Below, in pieces: positions 6,749-14,417 of a DNA stretch of 14,513 nt (within the stretch, counting starts at the first letter, position 1; every line of letters begins with the position of its first letter). The position numbers and the translations under genes are program-made. A model generated the notes under the pieces. The model was not told the origin of the DNA and made no database searches. It worked only from the letters and a program-made list of their open reading frames with translations. The stretch lies in assembly GCA_002420105.1 (NCBI GenBank), contig DIHJ01000024.1, positions 61,641 to 76,153 on the forward strand. Reading direction: 5' to 3'. Source of the stretch: Nitrospira sp. UBA5699. GTDB taxonomy: Bacteria; Nitrospirota; Nitrospiria; Nitrospirales; Nitrospiraceae.

Positions 6749-8002
6749 CTACCACAGGCGCACGCGGCGAATTTTGTTCTCGCCCCGCTCGCAGATGTAG
6801 AGATGTCCGTGGGAGTCCAGGGCGAGCCCGACGGGAGAATTCACGACCGCTTCGACGCCGAGAAGCCCGTCACCGTGCTTGAGGGCGCCGGCCGATTCCT
6901 TCGCCACGAACCGCGCGGCCCCGCACCCGCCCATATTCTTGTCTTCGTAGCCGCTGTCGCCGTTGCCCGCGACCGTCGTGATGATCCCCGTTGCGGCGTC
7001 CACCTTGCGTACGCGATGGTTCATCGTGTCGGAGACATAGAGATTGTCCTGCGCATCGAAGACCACGGCTTCCGGAGCATGGAGCATGGCGCGGACGGCC
7101 GGCTTGTCGTCTCCGTCGTACCCGTACCGGCAGACGCCCGCAACCGTGGAAATGATGCCGGTGTCCCGGTCGATCCTGCGCACGCGATTACTGCCTTTGT
7201 CGACGAACACCACGTTCCCCCTGCTGTCCACCGCGATGCCGACGACGTCGTACAGGCGGGCCTCCGTCGCGGGTTTCCCGTCGTCCAGGTACATCGACAT
7301 GTCCAGGCCGTCCGAACAGACCGGCATCAGCCAGCCGTGATCGTCGCTGAAATCGATGCCGATGGCATCGCCGGACAGCACCACGAGGTTGCGCGCCACC
7401 AGCGGCTGTTCACGGGCATCGTCTTCCGCCGTCCAGGTCCCGGCGACCGTCGTGATCGTCCCGGTTCGCGGATCGTAGCGGCGGATCTTGTGCGCCTGCG
7501 TATCGGCGATGTACATGACATCGTCGCGATCGAACGCAATCGCCGCGGGCCAGGTCAGGTTGACCTCCAGCGCCGGCCCGTCGCCGTTGAACCCGTGCTG
7601 CCCGGTGCCGACGACCGTCGTGATCACCCCGCTGTCGCGGTCGACCTTCCGGATCCGGTTGCTGCCGGAATCGCAAATGTAGAGATGATTCTGAGAGTCG
7701 AAGGCGACGTCCAGAGGCAGATACAGTCCCGCTTCGCCGCAGGGACCTTCGTCTCCGCTGTAGCAGGTTTCGCCGATACCGGCGAAATTGTGGAGAGTCC
7801 CCTCCTGCAGGTTCACCCGGCGGATGCGGTCCGACCCGGATTCGGCGAAGTAAAGCCACCGCTCATCCTTGTCGAGCGCCGCGTGATGCGGCAGCGGGAT
7901 CCCGGCCTTCACAGCCCGTTTCCCGTCTCCGGTGCTGCGCGCCTTGCCGTTGCCGGCAAAGGTTTCGATATACCCGAGTGCGAGCTGAAGTTCCGTTTCC
8001 AT
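6749..8002 (-). CDS. NHL-repeat beta-propeller protein
   Basis: The 417-residue product consists of six NHL-type repeats, each with a pattern like DxxxxLYICDSGSNRIRKVD followed by GxITTVAG. They begin at about residues 38, 93, 147, 248, 306 and 387. The last blade ends in KIRRVRLW and lacks its final strand, which the N-terminal GYIETFAGNG would supply; such closure is usual for a six-bladed propeller. A longer spacer (about residues 190-245) separates repeats three and four. No signal peptide, membrane segment or enzymatic motif is visible, so it is probably a cytoplasmic binding scaffold. The start codon is not fixed by a ribosome site. It lies 23 bases after tatA and precedes the short NxrC-like gene. 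Its ligand is unknown. Confidence 0.88.
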   Translation of the reverse strand: METELQLALGYIETFAGNGKARSTGDGKRAVKAGIPLPHHAALDKDERWLYFAESGSDRIRRVNLQEGTLHNFAGIGETCYSGDEGPCGEAGLYLPLDVAFDSQNHLYICDSGSNRIRKVDRDSGVITTVVGTGQHGFNGDGPALEVNLTWPAAIAFDRDDVMYIADTQAHKIRRYDPRTGTITTVAGTWTAEDDAREQPLVARNLVVLSGDAIGIDFSDDHGWLMPVCSDGLDMSMYLDDGKPATEARLYDVVGIAVDSRGNVVFVDKGSNRVRRIDRDTGIISTVAGVCRYGYDGDDKPAVRAMLHAPEAVVFDAQDNLYVSDTMNHRVRKVDAATGIITTVAGNGDSGYEDKNMGGCGAARFVAKESAGALKHGDGLLGVEAVVNSPVGLALDSHGHLYICERGENKIRRVRLW

Positions 8003-8025
8003 GTCGTGCAGACCGATCGGGCCGG

Positions 8026-8298
8026 TCAGGCGCGGGTGGCCGGTTGAGCCGCCGGTTGCTCCACCACCGGCGCCGCCGGAGCCGGCGCCGCCGGAATCGC
8101 CTGCTGTGCCGCCGCCATCTGCTGCTGCGCGGCCTCCGCTTCGGCCTCGATGGCGTCCGCTTCATGGACGGACTTCTTGAAACCCTTGATGGCCTTTCCG
8201 AGCCCCTCCCCCAACTGCGGCAGCTTGCCGGCGCCGAAAATGATCAACACGATGAAGAGGATGAGGATCAGCTCAGTGAAACCAAGACTCCCAAACAT
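8026..8298 (-). CDS. tatA: Twin-arginine translocase subunit TatA/TatE
   Basis: TatA forms the pore-like part of the system that exports folded, cofactor-containing proteins. The 90-residue product has the short N-terminal membrane helix FGSLGFTELILILFIVLIIF, then the hinge FGAGKLPQLGEGLGKAIKGF, with conserved FG, LP and G residues. An amphipathic helix and an Ala/Pro/Gln-rich tail follow. The start at 8298 is chosen because GGAGG lies eight bases upstream and the family begins with MFG; the frame stays open further upstream but that part overlaps the TPR gene. No tatB or tatC is in view. Its place beside genes for NxrC-like proteins suggests a dedicated copy for export of the Tat-dependent catalytic subunit (inference). 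Confidence 0.96.
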   Translation of the reverse strand: MFGSLGFTELILILFIVLIIFGAGKLPQLGEGLGKAIKGFKKSVHEADAIEAEAEAAQQQMAAAQQAIPAAPAPAAPVVEQPAAQPATRA

Positions 8299-8306
8299 GG
8301 TGTGTT

Positions 8307-8311
8307 CCTCC
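8307..8311 (-). promoter_or_regulatory. Ribosome binding site fixing the TatA start
   Basis: GGAGG on the minus strand, eight bases before the ATG at 8298; it lies in the 22-base gap after the TPR gene and rules against the upstream in-frame start at 8355. Confidence 0.75.
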
Positions 8312-8320
8312 GTATGAGTA

Positions 8321-9130
8321 TCAGGATGCGCTGGTCTCTTTGCTCCGTTTGGCAAACCGTTCCTTCAAACGGTTGCGCGCCTGCTCGGCCTGCTCGAACA
8401 TCTTACACTTGTCGTACACGCTGATGAGATTGTAGTAGGCCAACGGTTCTTCGGGATTCTGTTCGACCGCATCCTCCATGACCTTGATCGCCAGATCCGT
8501 TTTCTTATGGTTGAGGGCCAACTCCATGAGCTTGAAACTGGCTTCCAGATGCTTGGGGTCCAGTTCCAGGGTACGGAGATAGCACTGAATCGCCATGTCG
8601 ATCGTGTTGTAATCCGACACCTGGGGGTTGTCGAGTTCGACGTAGACGCCCGCGAGATTGTACCAGGCAATGGGGTCTTCCGGCGTGATCTCGACCAGAC
8701 GCTCGTAGTAGCCTTTCGCCTCCATGAATTTTTTCTTGTCGGCATACAGGCGGCCGAGGTTGAACAGCGCCAGCACGTCGTATTGAAACACCTCCAGCGC
8801 GTGCTTGAACTCGGTTTCCGCCTCGTCCGCCATGTTCTTCGTCGCATAGATCGTGCCGAGATTCGAGTAATACATGGCGAGGGAGCGGTTCATTTCCGCC
8901 CTGAGCCCCTCCGCCATTTCGATCGACTTTTTCACTTCGACCAGCGCGTCGTCGAGCCGGCCCTTGCTGAAGTACAGCTCGCCCAACCGGCAGCGCGCCT
9001 GGAAATCATCCGGCTCGGCGGCCAGGAGCTTTTCGATTTCGACGATCTCCTCGTCGGGACTCAAGGGCTGATCGCCCGGATCCACCGCGGCGCGGCCCTG
9101 CTCGGGAGCTGAAGAAGTTGGTTCGTCCAT
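8321..9130 (-). CDS. Six-repeat TPR protein
   Basis: The 269-residue product has no signal peptide and an acidic, flexible N-terminus (1-40). Six tetratricopeptide repeats follow at about residues 42-75, 84-117, 118-151, 152-192, 193-226 and 227-260, each with the W/Y-x2-L-G/A-x2-Y...A-x3-Y/F-x3-L-x2-P pattern. The fourth is longer by about seven residues (NPQVSDYNTID). Such arrays bind partner proteins. The gene starts 27 bases after the membrane-protein gene and ends 22 bases before tatA, so all are probably on one transcript. A role in assembly or targeting of the exported enzyme would fit the context but is not shown by sequence. Confidence 0.9.
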   Translation of the reverse strand: MDEPTSSAPEQGRAAVDPGDQPLSPDEEIVEIEKLLAAEPDDFQARCRLGELYFSKGRLDDALVEVKKSIEMAEGLRAEMNRSLAMYYSNLGTIYATKNMADEAETEFKHALEVFQYDVLALFNLGRLYADKKKFMEAKGYYERLVEITPEDPIAWYNLAGVYVELDNPQVSDYNTIDMAIQCYLRTLELDPKHLEASFKLMELALNHKKTDLAIKVMEDAVEQNPEEPLAYYNLISVYDKCKMFEQAEQARNRLKERFAKRSKETSAS

Positions 9131-9157
9131 GACAATTCCTATCGCAAAAGGATTTCG

Positions 9158-10279
9158 TTACACATGCCCGCCGACCAGGGAGTCCGGCGTTCCCATCACC
9201 GGCGTATCCGACGCCGGCACCGAATCCGACACATCGCGTCGATAGCGGTCCATCGTGAGCAACATGACGCCCAGCACGACCATGAGCGTCAGGTTCGAAT
9301 ACAACAGCGCGTAGCCTGCGATGAACATCAGCCCCAGGCCGTATCCCGCCACGCGCCCCATCGTCAGCAATTTGATCACGGTATAGGACCAGCAAATCAA
9401 CCCGGCCATATACAACGCGAACGGAAGATAAAACGTGTAGCCCATCCCGAACTGGAAAATCCACCCGATCCCGTCCGCTCCCTTGCGCACGTTGTTGGCC
9501 AGCGCGGGGTCGTAGCGGTTCAGGAGATAATCCAGGAAAAACAGGGTGACGAAGATCGCTCCGGCGGTCCCCCAAAACCAGATCGCGCGGGCGCGCTGGC
9601 GTTGATTCCGCGAGCGGAACGAGACGCCGCGTCCGTAGGCCCAAAACACCAGGATGCTGGCCAGCACCATCAGCGCTTCGCCGGCGCGGTGCGACTCGTA
9701 GACCAGCGGCGGGGCCGCCACCGTCCCGGCGAAGCTGTAGAACGTCGACACGATCTGATAGTACAGCCACCCCGAAATGCCCAGGAGATAGGTCAGGCCC
9801 AGAATTCGATGGGACCAATCCTGATGCGTGGCCACATATTCGCTCATCAGGAGGACGATCGTCGCCAGGGCGATGCTGTTGTACAGCGCCGATCCCAGCA
9901 TGGTCGGCGGCACGAAGAGAAACCCGACGGTCAGCAGGAGCAGCAGGGCCACGCAGGGGATCGTGAACCGGTTCAGCCCCGTCAGGCCGCGGCTCGCCAG
10001 ACGGTTGGCCATCCCGACCGTCAGGCCCAGAAAAAGGAGGATGGCGACGACGTTCAGGAGCCACTGGCCGATTTCCGTGAGGGCGGTAAAGGTCGGGATG
10101 ATCCACTGATGATCCGCCGCCAGCTTGCTCAGATGCATGCCCAGCCGCGAGACCAGCCGGTAGAGAATCAATTCCAGAAAGGCGACCAGCAGCACCAGCT
10201 TGATCGTGTACTGGAACAGGAGCGGCTGATCGCTCAGTTTCCCCGTCATCCGTTCGATGGTCGTTCCCGGTGCCAGCAC
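9158..10279 (-). CDS. Polytopic inner-membrane protein, unknown function
   Basis: I do not recognise this family. The 373-residue product is hydrophobic with about ten predicted membrane helices, near residues 20-43, 73-91, 104-125, 129-149, 158-182, 200-218, 231-253, 268-285, 287-303 and 310-342 (probably two). Charged loops (RSRNQRQRAR about 222-231) and a hydrophilic C-terminal tail (about 345-373) flank them. No CXXCH, quinone-site or transporter motif stands out. A few intramembrane His, Tyr and Asp residues (FFLDYLLNRYDP) might be functional. The start is either GTG at 10279, which sits after a G-run and gives a leader of about 19 bases, or ATG at 10249. It is the first gene after a strong promoter and leads the TPR-TatA-NHL-NxrC run, so it may anchor or receive electrons from the complex (inference). 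Confidence 0.85.
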   Translation of the reverse strand: MLAPGTTIERMTGKLSDQPLLFQYTIKLVLLVAFLELILYRLVSRLGMHLSKLAADHQWIIPTFTALTEIGQWLLNVVAILLFLGLTVGMANRLASRGLTGLNRFTIPCVALLLLLTVGFLFVPPTMLGSALYNSIALATIVLLMSEYVATHQDWSHRILGLTYLLGISGWLYYQIVSTFYSFAGTVAAPPLVYESHRAGEALMVLASILVFWAYGRGVSFRSRNQRQRARAIWFWGTAGAIFVTLFFLDYLLNRYDPALANNVRKGADGIGWIFQFGMGYTFYLPFALYMAGLICWSYTVIKLLTMGRVAGYGLGLMFIAGYALLYSNLTLMVVLGVMLLTMDRYRRDVSDSVPASDTPVMGTPDSLVGGHV

Positions 10280-10305
10280 GCTGGTGCCCCCCGTTAGAGC
10301 GTTGA

Positions 10306-10335
10306 ATTATACAGAGCGTGCAAAAAGCCGGTCAA
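10306..10335 (-). promoter_or_regulatory. Strong sigma70-type promoter of the membrane protein-TPR-tatA operon
   Basis: On the minus strand TTGACC (10335-10330), an 18-base spacer and a perfect TATAAT (10311-10306) precede the GTG at 10279. Transcription would start near 10299. It is the best promoter match in the window and separates this operon from the radical SAM gene, whose stop is 20 bases upstream. Confidence 0.75.
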
Positions 10336-10354
10336 CGCCGCGACGCTGACGCCC

Positions 10355-12136
10355 TTACGATCGCGCCGCCGGAACGGCCCGGCGTTCTTCGGCCTTCGCC
10401 CGCGCGATGTAAAGCAAGCCGTCCGCCATGGAATAGTTGAACGGCAACTCGCACACCACCTCACTGACCTTTTCGTAGACGTGCTGATACAGCCGTTCCG
10501 CCTGGTCCGGGGTCATGCCCTCCTGCACCTCGTAGAAGAACCCGAGGCTGAGGTCCTCGGCCGAGGGCCGCATGATCCGCCTGATGCCGTACCCGCCGGG
10601 ATCGCTCATGATCGGCGCTTCTTTTTCCAGATCGAACAGGCAGGGCTGGCAGGAGAACCCGTACGACTCGTTCAGCTTCCTGTTCTCCACGACGAAATTC
10701 ATCGTTTCCAGCGCTTCCTCCTCCTTTTCGGTCGGGAAGCCGACGATGATATAGCAGTGCACGGCGATCCCCAAATCCACGCAATCGTTGGTGATGCGCC
10801 GGACCCATTCCTGCTGGATGCCCTTCTTCATGAAATCCATGATCCGCTGATTGAAGGATTCGAGGCCGAAGACGATCTTGAGGCAGCCGGCATCCCGCAT
10901 GGACGCCAGCAATTCGCGCGTGAGATGCTTCTCGAACCGCATTTCGCAGGTCCACTTGATGTCGAGCCGCTTCTCGATCATCTGCTGGCAGAGCCGCTTG
11001 GTCGGCGACAGCGCGAAGCATTCGTCGGTGAAAAAGAAGTTGCGGACGTTATACCGCTGTTTGAGCCATTCCAGTTCCTCGATCGTCCGGCCCGGATCCT
11101 TCTGTCGGAAGTTCTGGTGATCGAGGGTCAGCGCGCAGAACGCGCAGTCCTTGTAATAACAGCCCCGCGAGAATTGCACGGGCAGAACCGGCTCCGGCGA
11201 CAGATAGCGACCGAGCGGAAACCCGTCGTAATTGGGAGCCGGCAGCTGGTTCACGTTTTCCGAATAGAACGGCTGGTTCACGATGATCTTGCCGTTCTGA
11301 CGATAGATGAGATTGGGGACTTTGCTGAAATCCCTCTTTCCCGCCATCTGATTGACCAATTCGAGCAGCGCGGTCTCCCCCTCGAAGACGACGATGTCGT
11401 CGGTCAGATCGAACAGATTCGGGCAGCGACGGAGGTTGTCGACCAGGCGGGTGAAAATACTGCCGCCGATCGTCAGGTGTATCTCGGGCGCCGCTTCCTT
11501 GATGAGCCGGCACAGCGTCAGCCCCGGAATGATCTGCGAAGTCGCCGTGATGGATACGCCGATGAGGTCAGGACGGTCGCCGATGATCGACGGCAGGAAT
11601 CGTTCACGGAACACATTGATGTAGGGATTCTGCTGTTCGTCCCGGATCACCTTCATCAGATCCTTGGAGGAATAGATCGAGTAGCTGCTGAATTGATTGT
11701 CGACGACCGTCAAGCGTGTCGGGAAATAGAGCGACGAGAGCACTTCCAGCCATTTGTCGATCAGGAACAGGCTCTCCCGGTAGGCCTCCATGTCGTAAAA
11801 GCCTTCGCCTCTCAGGGTCTCCTTGGCCGGCTCGATCCGGTCGATCAGATACGGGAATCGATCCAGGGACTCGACGATTCTCGCCAGATGCTCGGCGCTC
11901 CCGGGCCCGGTTTCGCCCGTCCGTTCGCGCTCGAGCGCTTTCCGTTTGTCGGCCAGTTCCTGATACAGGCCTGTTCCGTAAGATCGGGTCACGACGTCGT
12001 CGAGCAGTTCGATTCCGAGGTCGCGCTGAGACACATTCGTCACGCCGGCCTGAGCCAGGAATCCCGTGAGCGAAGGTAGACTGAGATAGGGCTGCGACGG
12101 ATGCCAGGTCGGAGGGAAGAGGAGTGAAACCTTCAT
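10355..12136 (-). CDS. B12-binding-type radical SAM protein with an unusual cluster motif
   Basis: The family uses an iron-sulfur cluster and S-adenosylmethionine to make radicals; many members also bind cobalamin. With the ATG at 12136 the product has 593 residues. The N-terminus (MKVSLLFPPTWHPSQPYLSLP) is the usual opening of B12-binding radical SAM proteins. A Rossmann-like part (about 188-260: DLIGVSITATS, LTIGGS) resembles the cobalamin domain but lacks the DxHxxG base ligand. The radical SAM core starts at RGCYYKDCAFC, with Cys326, Cys331 and Cys334, i.e. C-X4-C-X2-C rather than the usual C-X3-C-X2-C. Further core marks are FFFTDE (367-372), IVFGLESF (421-428) and YIIVGFPTE (462-470). 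An extra SCQPC (495-499) is near the end. The longer frame up to 12286 is rejected because it would cross the promoter. The substrate is unknown. Confidence 0.88.
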   Translation of the reverse strand: MKVSLLFPPTWHPSQPYLSLPSLTGFLAQAGVTNVSQRDLGIELLDDVVTRSYGTGLYQELADKRKALERERTGETGPGSAEHLARIVESLDRFPYLIDRIEPAKETLRGEGFYDMEAYRESLFLIDKWLEVLSSLYFPTRLTVVDNQFSSYSIYSSKDLMKVIRDEQQNPYINVFRERFLPSIIGDRPDLIGVSITATSQIIPGLTLCRLIKEAAPEIHLTIGGSIFTRLVDNLRRCPNLFDLTDDIVVFEGETALLELVNQMAGKRDFSKVPNLIYRQNGKIIVNQPFYSENVNQLPAPNYDGFPLGRYLSPEPVLPVQFSRGCYYKDCAFCALTLDHQNFRQKDPGRTIEELEWLKQRYNVRNFFFTDECFALSPTKRLCQQMIEKRLDIKWTCEMRFEKHLTRELLASMRDAGCLKIVFGLESFNQRIMDFMKKGIQQEWVRRITNDCVDLGIAVHCYIIVGFPTEKEEEALETMNFVVENRKLNESYGFSCQPCLFDLEKEAPIMSDPGGYGIRRIMRPSAEDLSLGFFYEVQEGMTPDQAERLYQHVYEKVSEVVCELPFNYSMADGLLYIARAKAEERRAVPAARS

Positions 12137-12196
12137 ACGGAATCTCTGCCGAGAGAATTGAAAAATAAGAATAATCTCGAAAGATTCTGACCCTGT

Positions 12197-12226
12197 TTTA
12201 TACACTCCGCCATCATCCAAAAGCAA
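12197..12226 (-). promoter_or_regulatory. Candidate promoter of the radical SAM gene
   Basis: TTGCTT (12226-12221), an 18-base spacer and TATAAA (12202-12197) on the minus strand, about 60 bases before the ATG at 12136. The leader is unusually AT-rich and contains a short TCTCT/AGAGA hairpin (12143-12156) just before the start. The gene follows a terminator, so a promoter is required here. Confidence 0.45.
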
Positions 12227-12298
12227 CCCTGTCCCGCCGGCTCTCCGGCCCCTGACGCCTTCTTCTGGCAGCCCCGGCGCATGCACGATTCCGCGTGT

Positions 12299-12338
12299 AA
12301 AAAAAGAAAAGCCCCAGTTCAGAGAACTGGGGCTTTTC
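12299..12338 (-). terminator. Intrinsic terminator of the torD-nxrC unit
   Basis: A perfect 15-base-pair stem (GAAAAGCCCCAGTTC and its complement, 12306-12338) with a three-base loop is followed on the minus strand by seven T (12305-12299). It lies 55 bases after the stop of the full-length NxrC-like gene. This is the clearest terminator in the window. Confidence 0.93.
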
Positions 12339-12393
12339 CGTACGTCGCTGCCCGCCCTCAGGAGCGGAACAGGGCCTCTTCGGACCGGTCAGC

Positions 12394-13347
12394 TCACGGA
12401 AGCTTGAGCGTGAACCAGGTGGAGAGCGCCTTCATACCGTTGCGCTCAATGTTCGCACCGTCCCACACCGCAAACGCGATGGGCACGGACATTCCAGACT
12501 TGAACTGCGTGTCGTTGGCATCGCCCGTTTCCAGACTGCGCTTCACGACCACACGCCAGGTCGGGCCGGAGAATCCACCGCCCTTGACGGAGCCGGCCGG
12601 TTCCCACACGCCGTTGCCGATCACGTCCTGGTGAGCCTGCGTCGTCAGGGTGCTGAAGCCGTTGGCGTTCAGATCCTCGACCGAACTCACGCGGAGGGTC
12701 GGGTCAGACATGATATTGCCGGACCAAATGCCGGGGTTGAAGGGTCCGAGGCTGCGGCCGATCCGGTCCGGATAGGTCACGCCGCCGGCGGGCTCTTCGA
12801 AGTAGTAATCCCAGAAAATCCCCGGGTATTGATCGTCCACGTCCCAGATCCCGGCGCTATCCTTGCCGAGGTCCTTCTGCCATTCCGCGTTCCACCGCCA
12901 GATGTTGGTGGTGCCGCCGGACTGACCCATACACTGGAACGGCGGCGCACCCGACGTGTTCACCGGGAACATGATCGCGGCCTGGTCGCGGAAGTCCTGC
13001 GGACCGATCGTCGTGTCGTTCTTGGTCTGATCGTTCCACTCGACGCGCAGCCCGAGTTCCTTGCCGTTCGTCATGGCCTTCACGAACACGGACTTGACGG
13101 AGATGTTCGGATGCATCGGCGTGGTGATCAGCTGACCACTCAACGGCACGATCACACCAGGCACGCTCTCCCAAATCGGGTTCGCCCCATCCATGGGGAT
13201 GGAGCCCTTGACCGCTTTCGCCGGGATGGTCACCGGCTGACTGACGGCCAACGGTACCTGCCCAATCGTCAGCATGACGCCTACGATCAGGGCAGAGAGA
13301 AGAATGCCGAACACCACATGTTTGTTGTGTGTCTGCACTACTCTCAT
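12394..13347 (-). CDS. nxrC: NxrC-like heme b gamma subunit, full-length form
   Basis: The 317-residue product has a Sec-type signal (hydrophobic 11-28, AVS before residue 37), so the mature protein is periplasmic. Family marks include PLSGQLIT (68-75), VEWNDQTKND (102-111), QCMGQ (138-142) with NIWRWNAEWQ (148-157), RVSSVEDL (219-226), and FAVWDGANIERNGMK ending at Lys306. Met140 and Lys306 are the likely heme b ligands by analogy with ethylbenzene dehydrogenase. Residues about 163-215 form an aromatic- and proline-rich insertion missing from the paralog at 5827. GGAGGG sits eight bases before the ATG. The gene follows the TorD-like chaperone by 98 bases and ends at a strong terminator. This arrangement favours it as gamma subunit of a nitrite oxidoreductase-type enzyme; the alpha and beta genes are not in the window. 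Confidence 0.9.
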   Translation of the reverse strand: MRVVQTHNKHVVFGILLSALIVGVMLTIGQVPLAVSQPVTIPAKAVKGSIPMDGANPIWESVPGVIVPLSGQLITTPMHPNISVKSVFVKAMTNGKELGLRVEWNDQTKNDTTIGPQDFRDQAAIMFPVNTSGAPPFQCMGQSGGTTNIWRWNAEWQKDLGKDSAGIWDVDDQYPGIFWDYYFEEPAGGVTYPDRIGRSLGPFNPGIWSGNIMSDPTLRVSSVEDLNANGFSTLTTQAHQDVIGNGVWEPAGSVKGGGFSGPTWRVVVKRSLETGDANDTQFKSGMSVPIAFAVWDGANIERNGMKALSTWFTLKLP

Positions 13348-13445
13348 GGACTATGCCCTCCTCTCGATTAAGTGATTAAGAACTGTGACCCAAGATGACT
13401 GCCGACAAACATAAAAATGGAAACACCGGACATGAATACGGATTG

Positions 13446-14417
13446 TTAGGCGGTCCCGACCGGCCCCCCTTCCTCCTTATCTTTCTCTTTGTCCTTTTGA
13501 TCCATAAAATTCTGCGTGCCTGTTTCGTTGAGCAGGAGACTCAGCTCGTTGCCCTGGTCCTGCGCGCCGCACTCATAGGTCTGGCCTTCGGGCGAATTGA
13601 ACGTCGCCGGCCGATAATCGGCTTCCGAATAGGGCTGCGGCGTGACGTTCAGGAAGGCGGCTTCGAAGTCCATCCAGTCGGACGTCATGTCCGCGACATG
13701 CTTAAAGAGGCCGGAATCGGCTTTTTTGATCAGCATCCGGCAGAACAACGGGACCCAGCGGCCGATGTGATTCTTGACGAATTTCTTCTGGGCATCGACG
13801 ACGATTTGCGTCTTGTCGGCGCCGTCGTGGCAGCGCGAGTAGGATTCCTTGTAGGCGAGGAAATGCATGAACTCGAACTCGACGCTCAGGTGGTCGAGCC
13901 GTTCATGGATGTCCTTGGAAAGCTCGACGCCGAACGCCTTATAGAATCCGGCGATGTCGCCCATGACGTGGGATTGCGCGAAGACGTGGTCGTTACCGAA
14001 CAGCGTTTCATACGGAGGACAATCGAGCGTGATCACGTTGCTGAACACGCGACGGTGCTCGGCCTGGAGATCGCTGAGTTGCCAGTTCACGCACTCGGAG
14101 GCGATGAGTTTTTCAATCTGGTCGAGCTGCTTGCGCATCAGCGCCAGCTTCTGCTTGGCGCGCTCGCCGCCCATGCCGTCGAGCGCGGCTTCCAACGCAT
14201 CGAGCGCGGCACGCCCGTCCTCGACGAACTCTCCGCACTGCAGATAATCGAGAAATTCCTCGTCTTCGGGATACAGCAGACTCCACGAGACGAGCAGGTA
14301 GAGTTTGCTGCGGTTGAGCGCACGTTCAACGGCGGGGGAATCTTTGATGGCTGGGGGATTCGGAATGACGGCTGTCGCGGCTTGCGTGGAACTTTGTACC
14401 GGCTGCTTACTCGTCAT
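13446..14417 (-). CDS. TorD/NarJ-family molybdoenzyme assembly chaperone
   Basis: Such chaperones bind the catalytic subunit of a molybdenum enzyme in the cytoplasm and hold it until the cofactor is inserted and the Tat system can export it. The 323-residue product is all helical in appearance. The family core runs from about 35 to 250: a YLLVSWSLLYP helix (40-50), HRRVFSNVITLDCPPYETLFG (121-141), IAGFYKAFGV (155-164) and the hallmark DHLSVEFEFMHFLA (175-188). It is longer than the usual roughly 200 residues, with an N-terminal Ser/Ala/Pro stretch and a charged C-terminal tail (KDKEKDKEEGG, about 308-318). GAGGAG stands nine bases before the ATG. An upstream frame overlaps its first codons, suggesting coupled translation. 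Placed before an NxrC-like gene, it probably serves the alpha subunit of the same enzyme (inference). Confidence 0.9.
   Translation of the reverse strand: MTSKQPVQSSTQAATAVIPNPPAIKDSPAVERALNRSKLYLLVSWSLLYPEDEEFLDYLQCGEFVEDGRAALDALEAALDGMGGERAKQKLALMRKQLDQIEKLIASECVNWQLSDLQAEHRRVFSNVITLDCPPYETLFGNDHVFAQSHVMGDIAGFYKAFGVELSKDIHERLDHLSVEFEFMHFLAYKESYSRCHDGADKTQIVVDAQKKFVKNHIGRWVPLFCRMLIKKADSGLFKHVADMTSDWMDFEAAFLNVTPQPYSEADYRPATFNSPEGQTYECGAQDQGNELSLLLNETGTQNFMDQKDKEKDKEEGGPVGTA

Noticed and set aside
8026..8355. Extended start of TatA at 8355
   Set aside because: The extra residues overlap the end of the TPR gene and precede the ribosome site; TatA proteins start at MFG.
10481..12079. Long plus-strand open frame (532 codons) opposite the radical SAM gene
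   Set aside because: Low-complexity charged translation with no motif, fully antisense to a recognisable enzyme.
12143..12156. Small TCTCT/AGAGA hairpin before the radical SAM start as a riboswitch
   Set aside because: Only five pairs, no cobalamin-riboswitch or SAM-riboswitch core visible in the leader.
10355..12286. Extended start of the radical SAM gene at 12286
   Set aside because: The extra 50 codons cover the candidate promoter and an AT-rich leader; the family begins at MKVSLLFPP.
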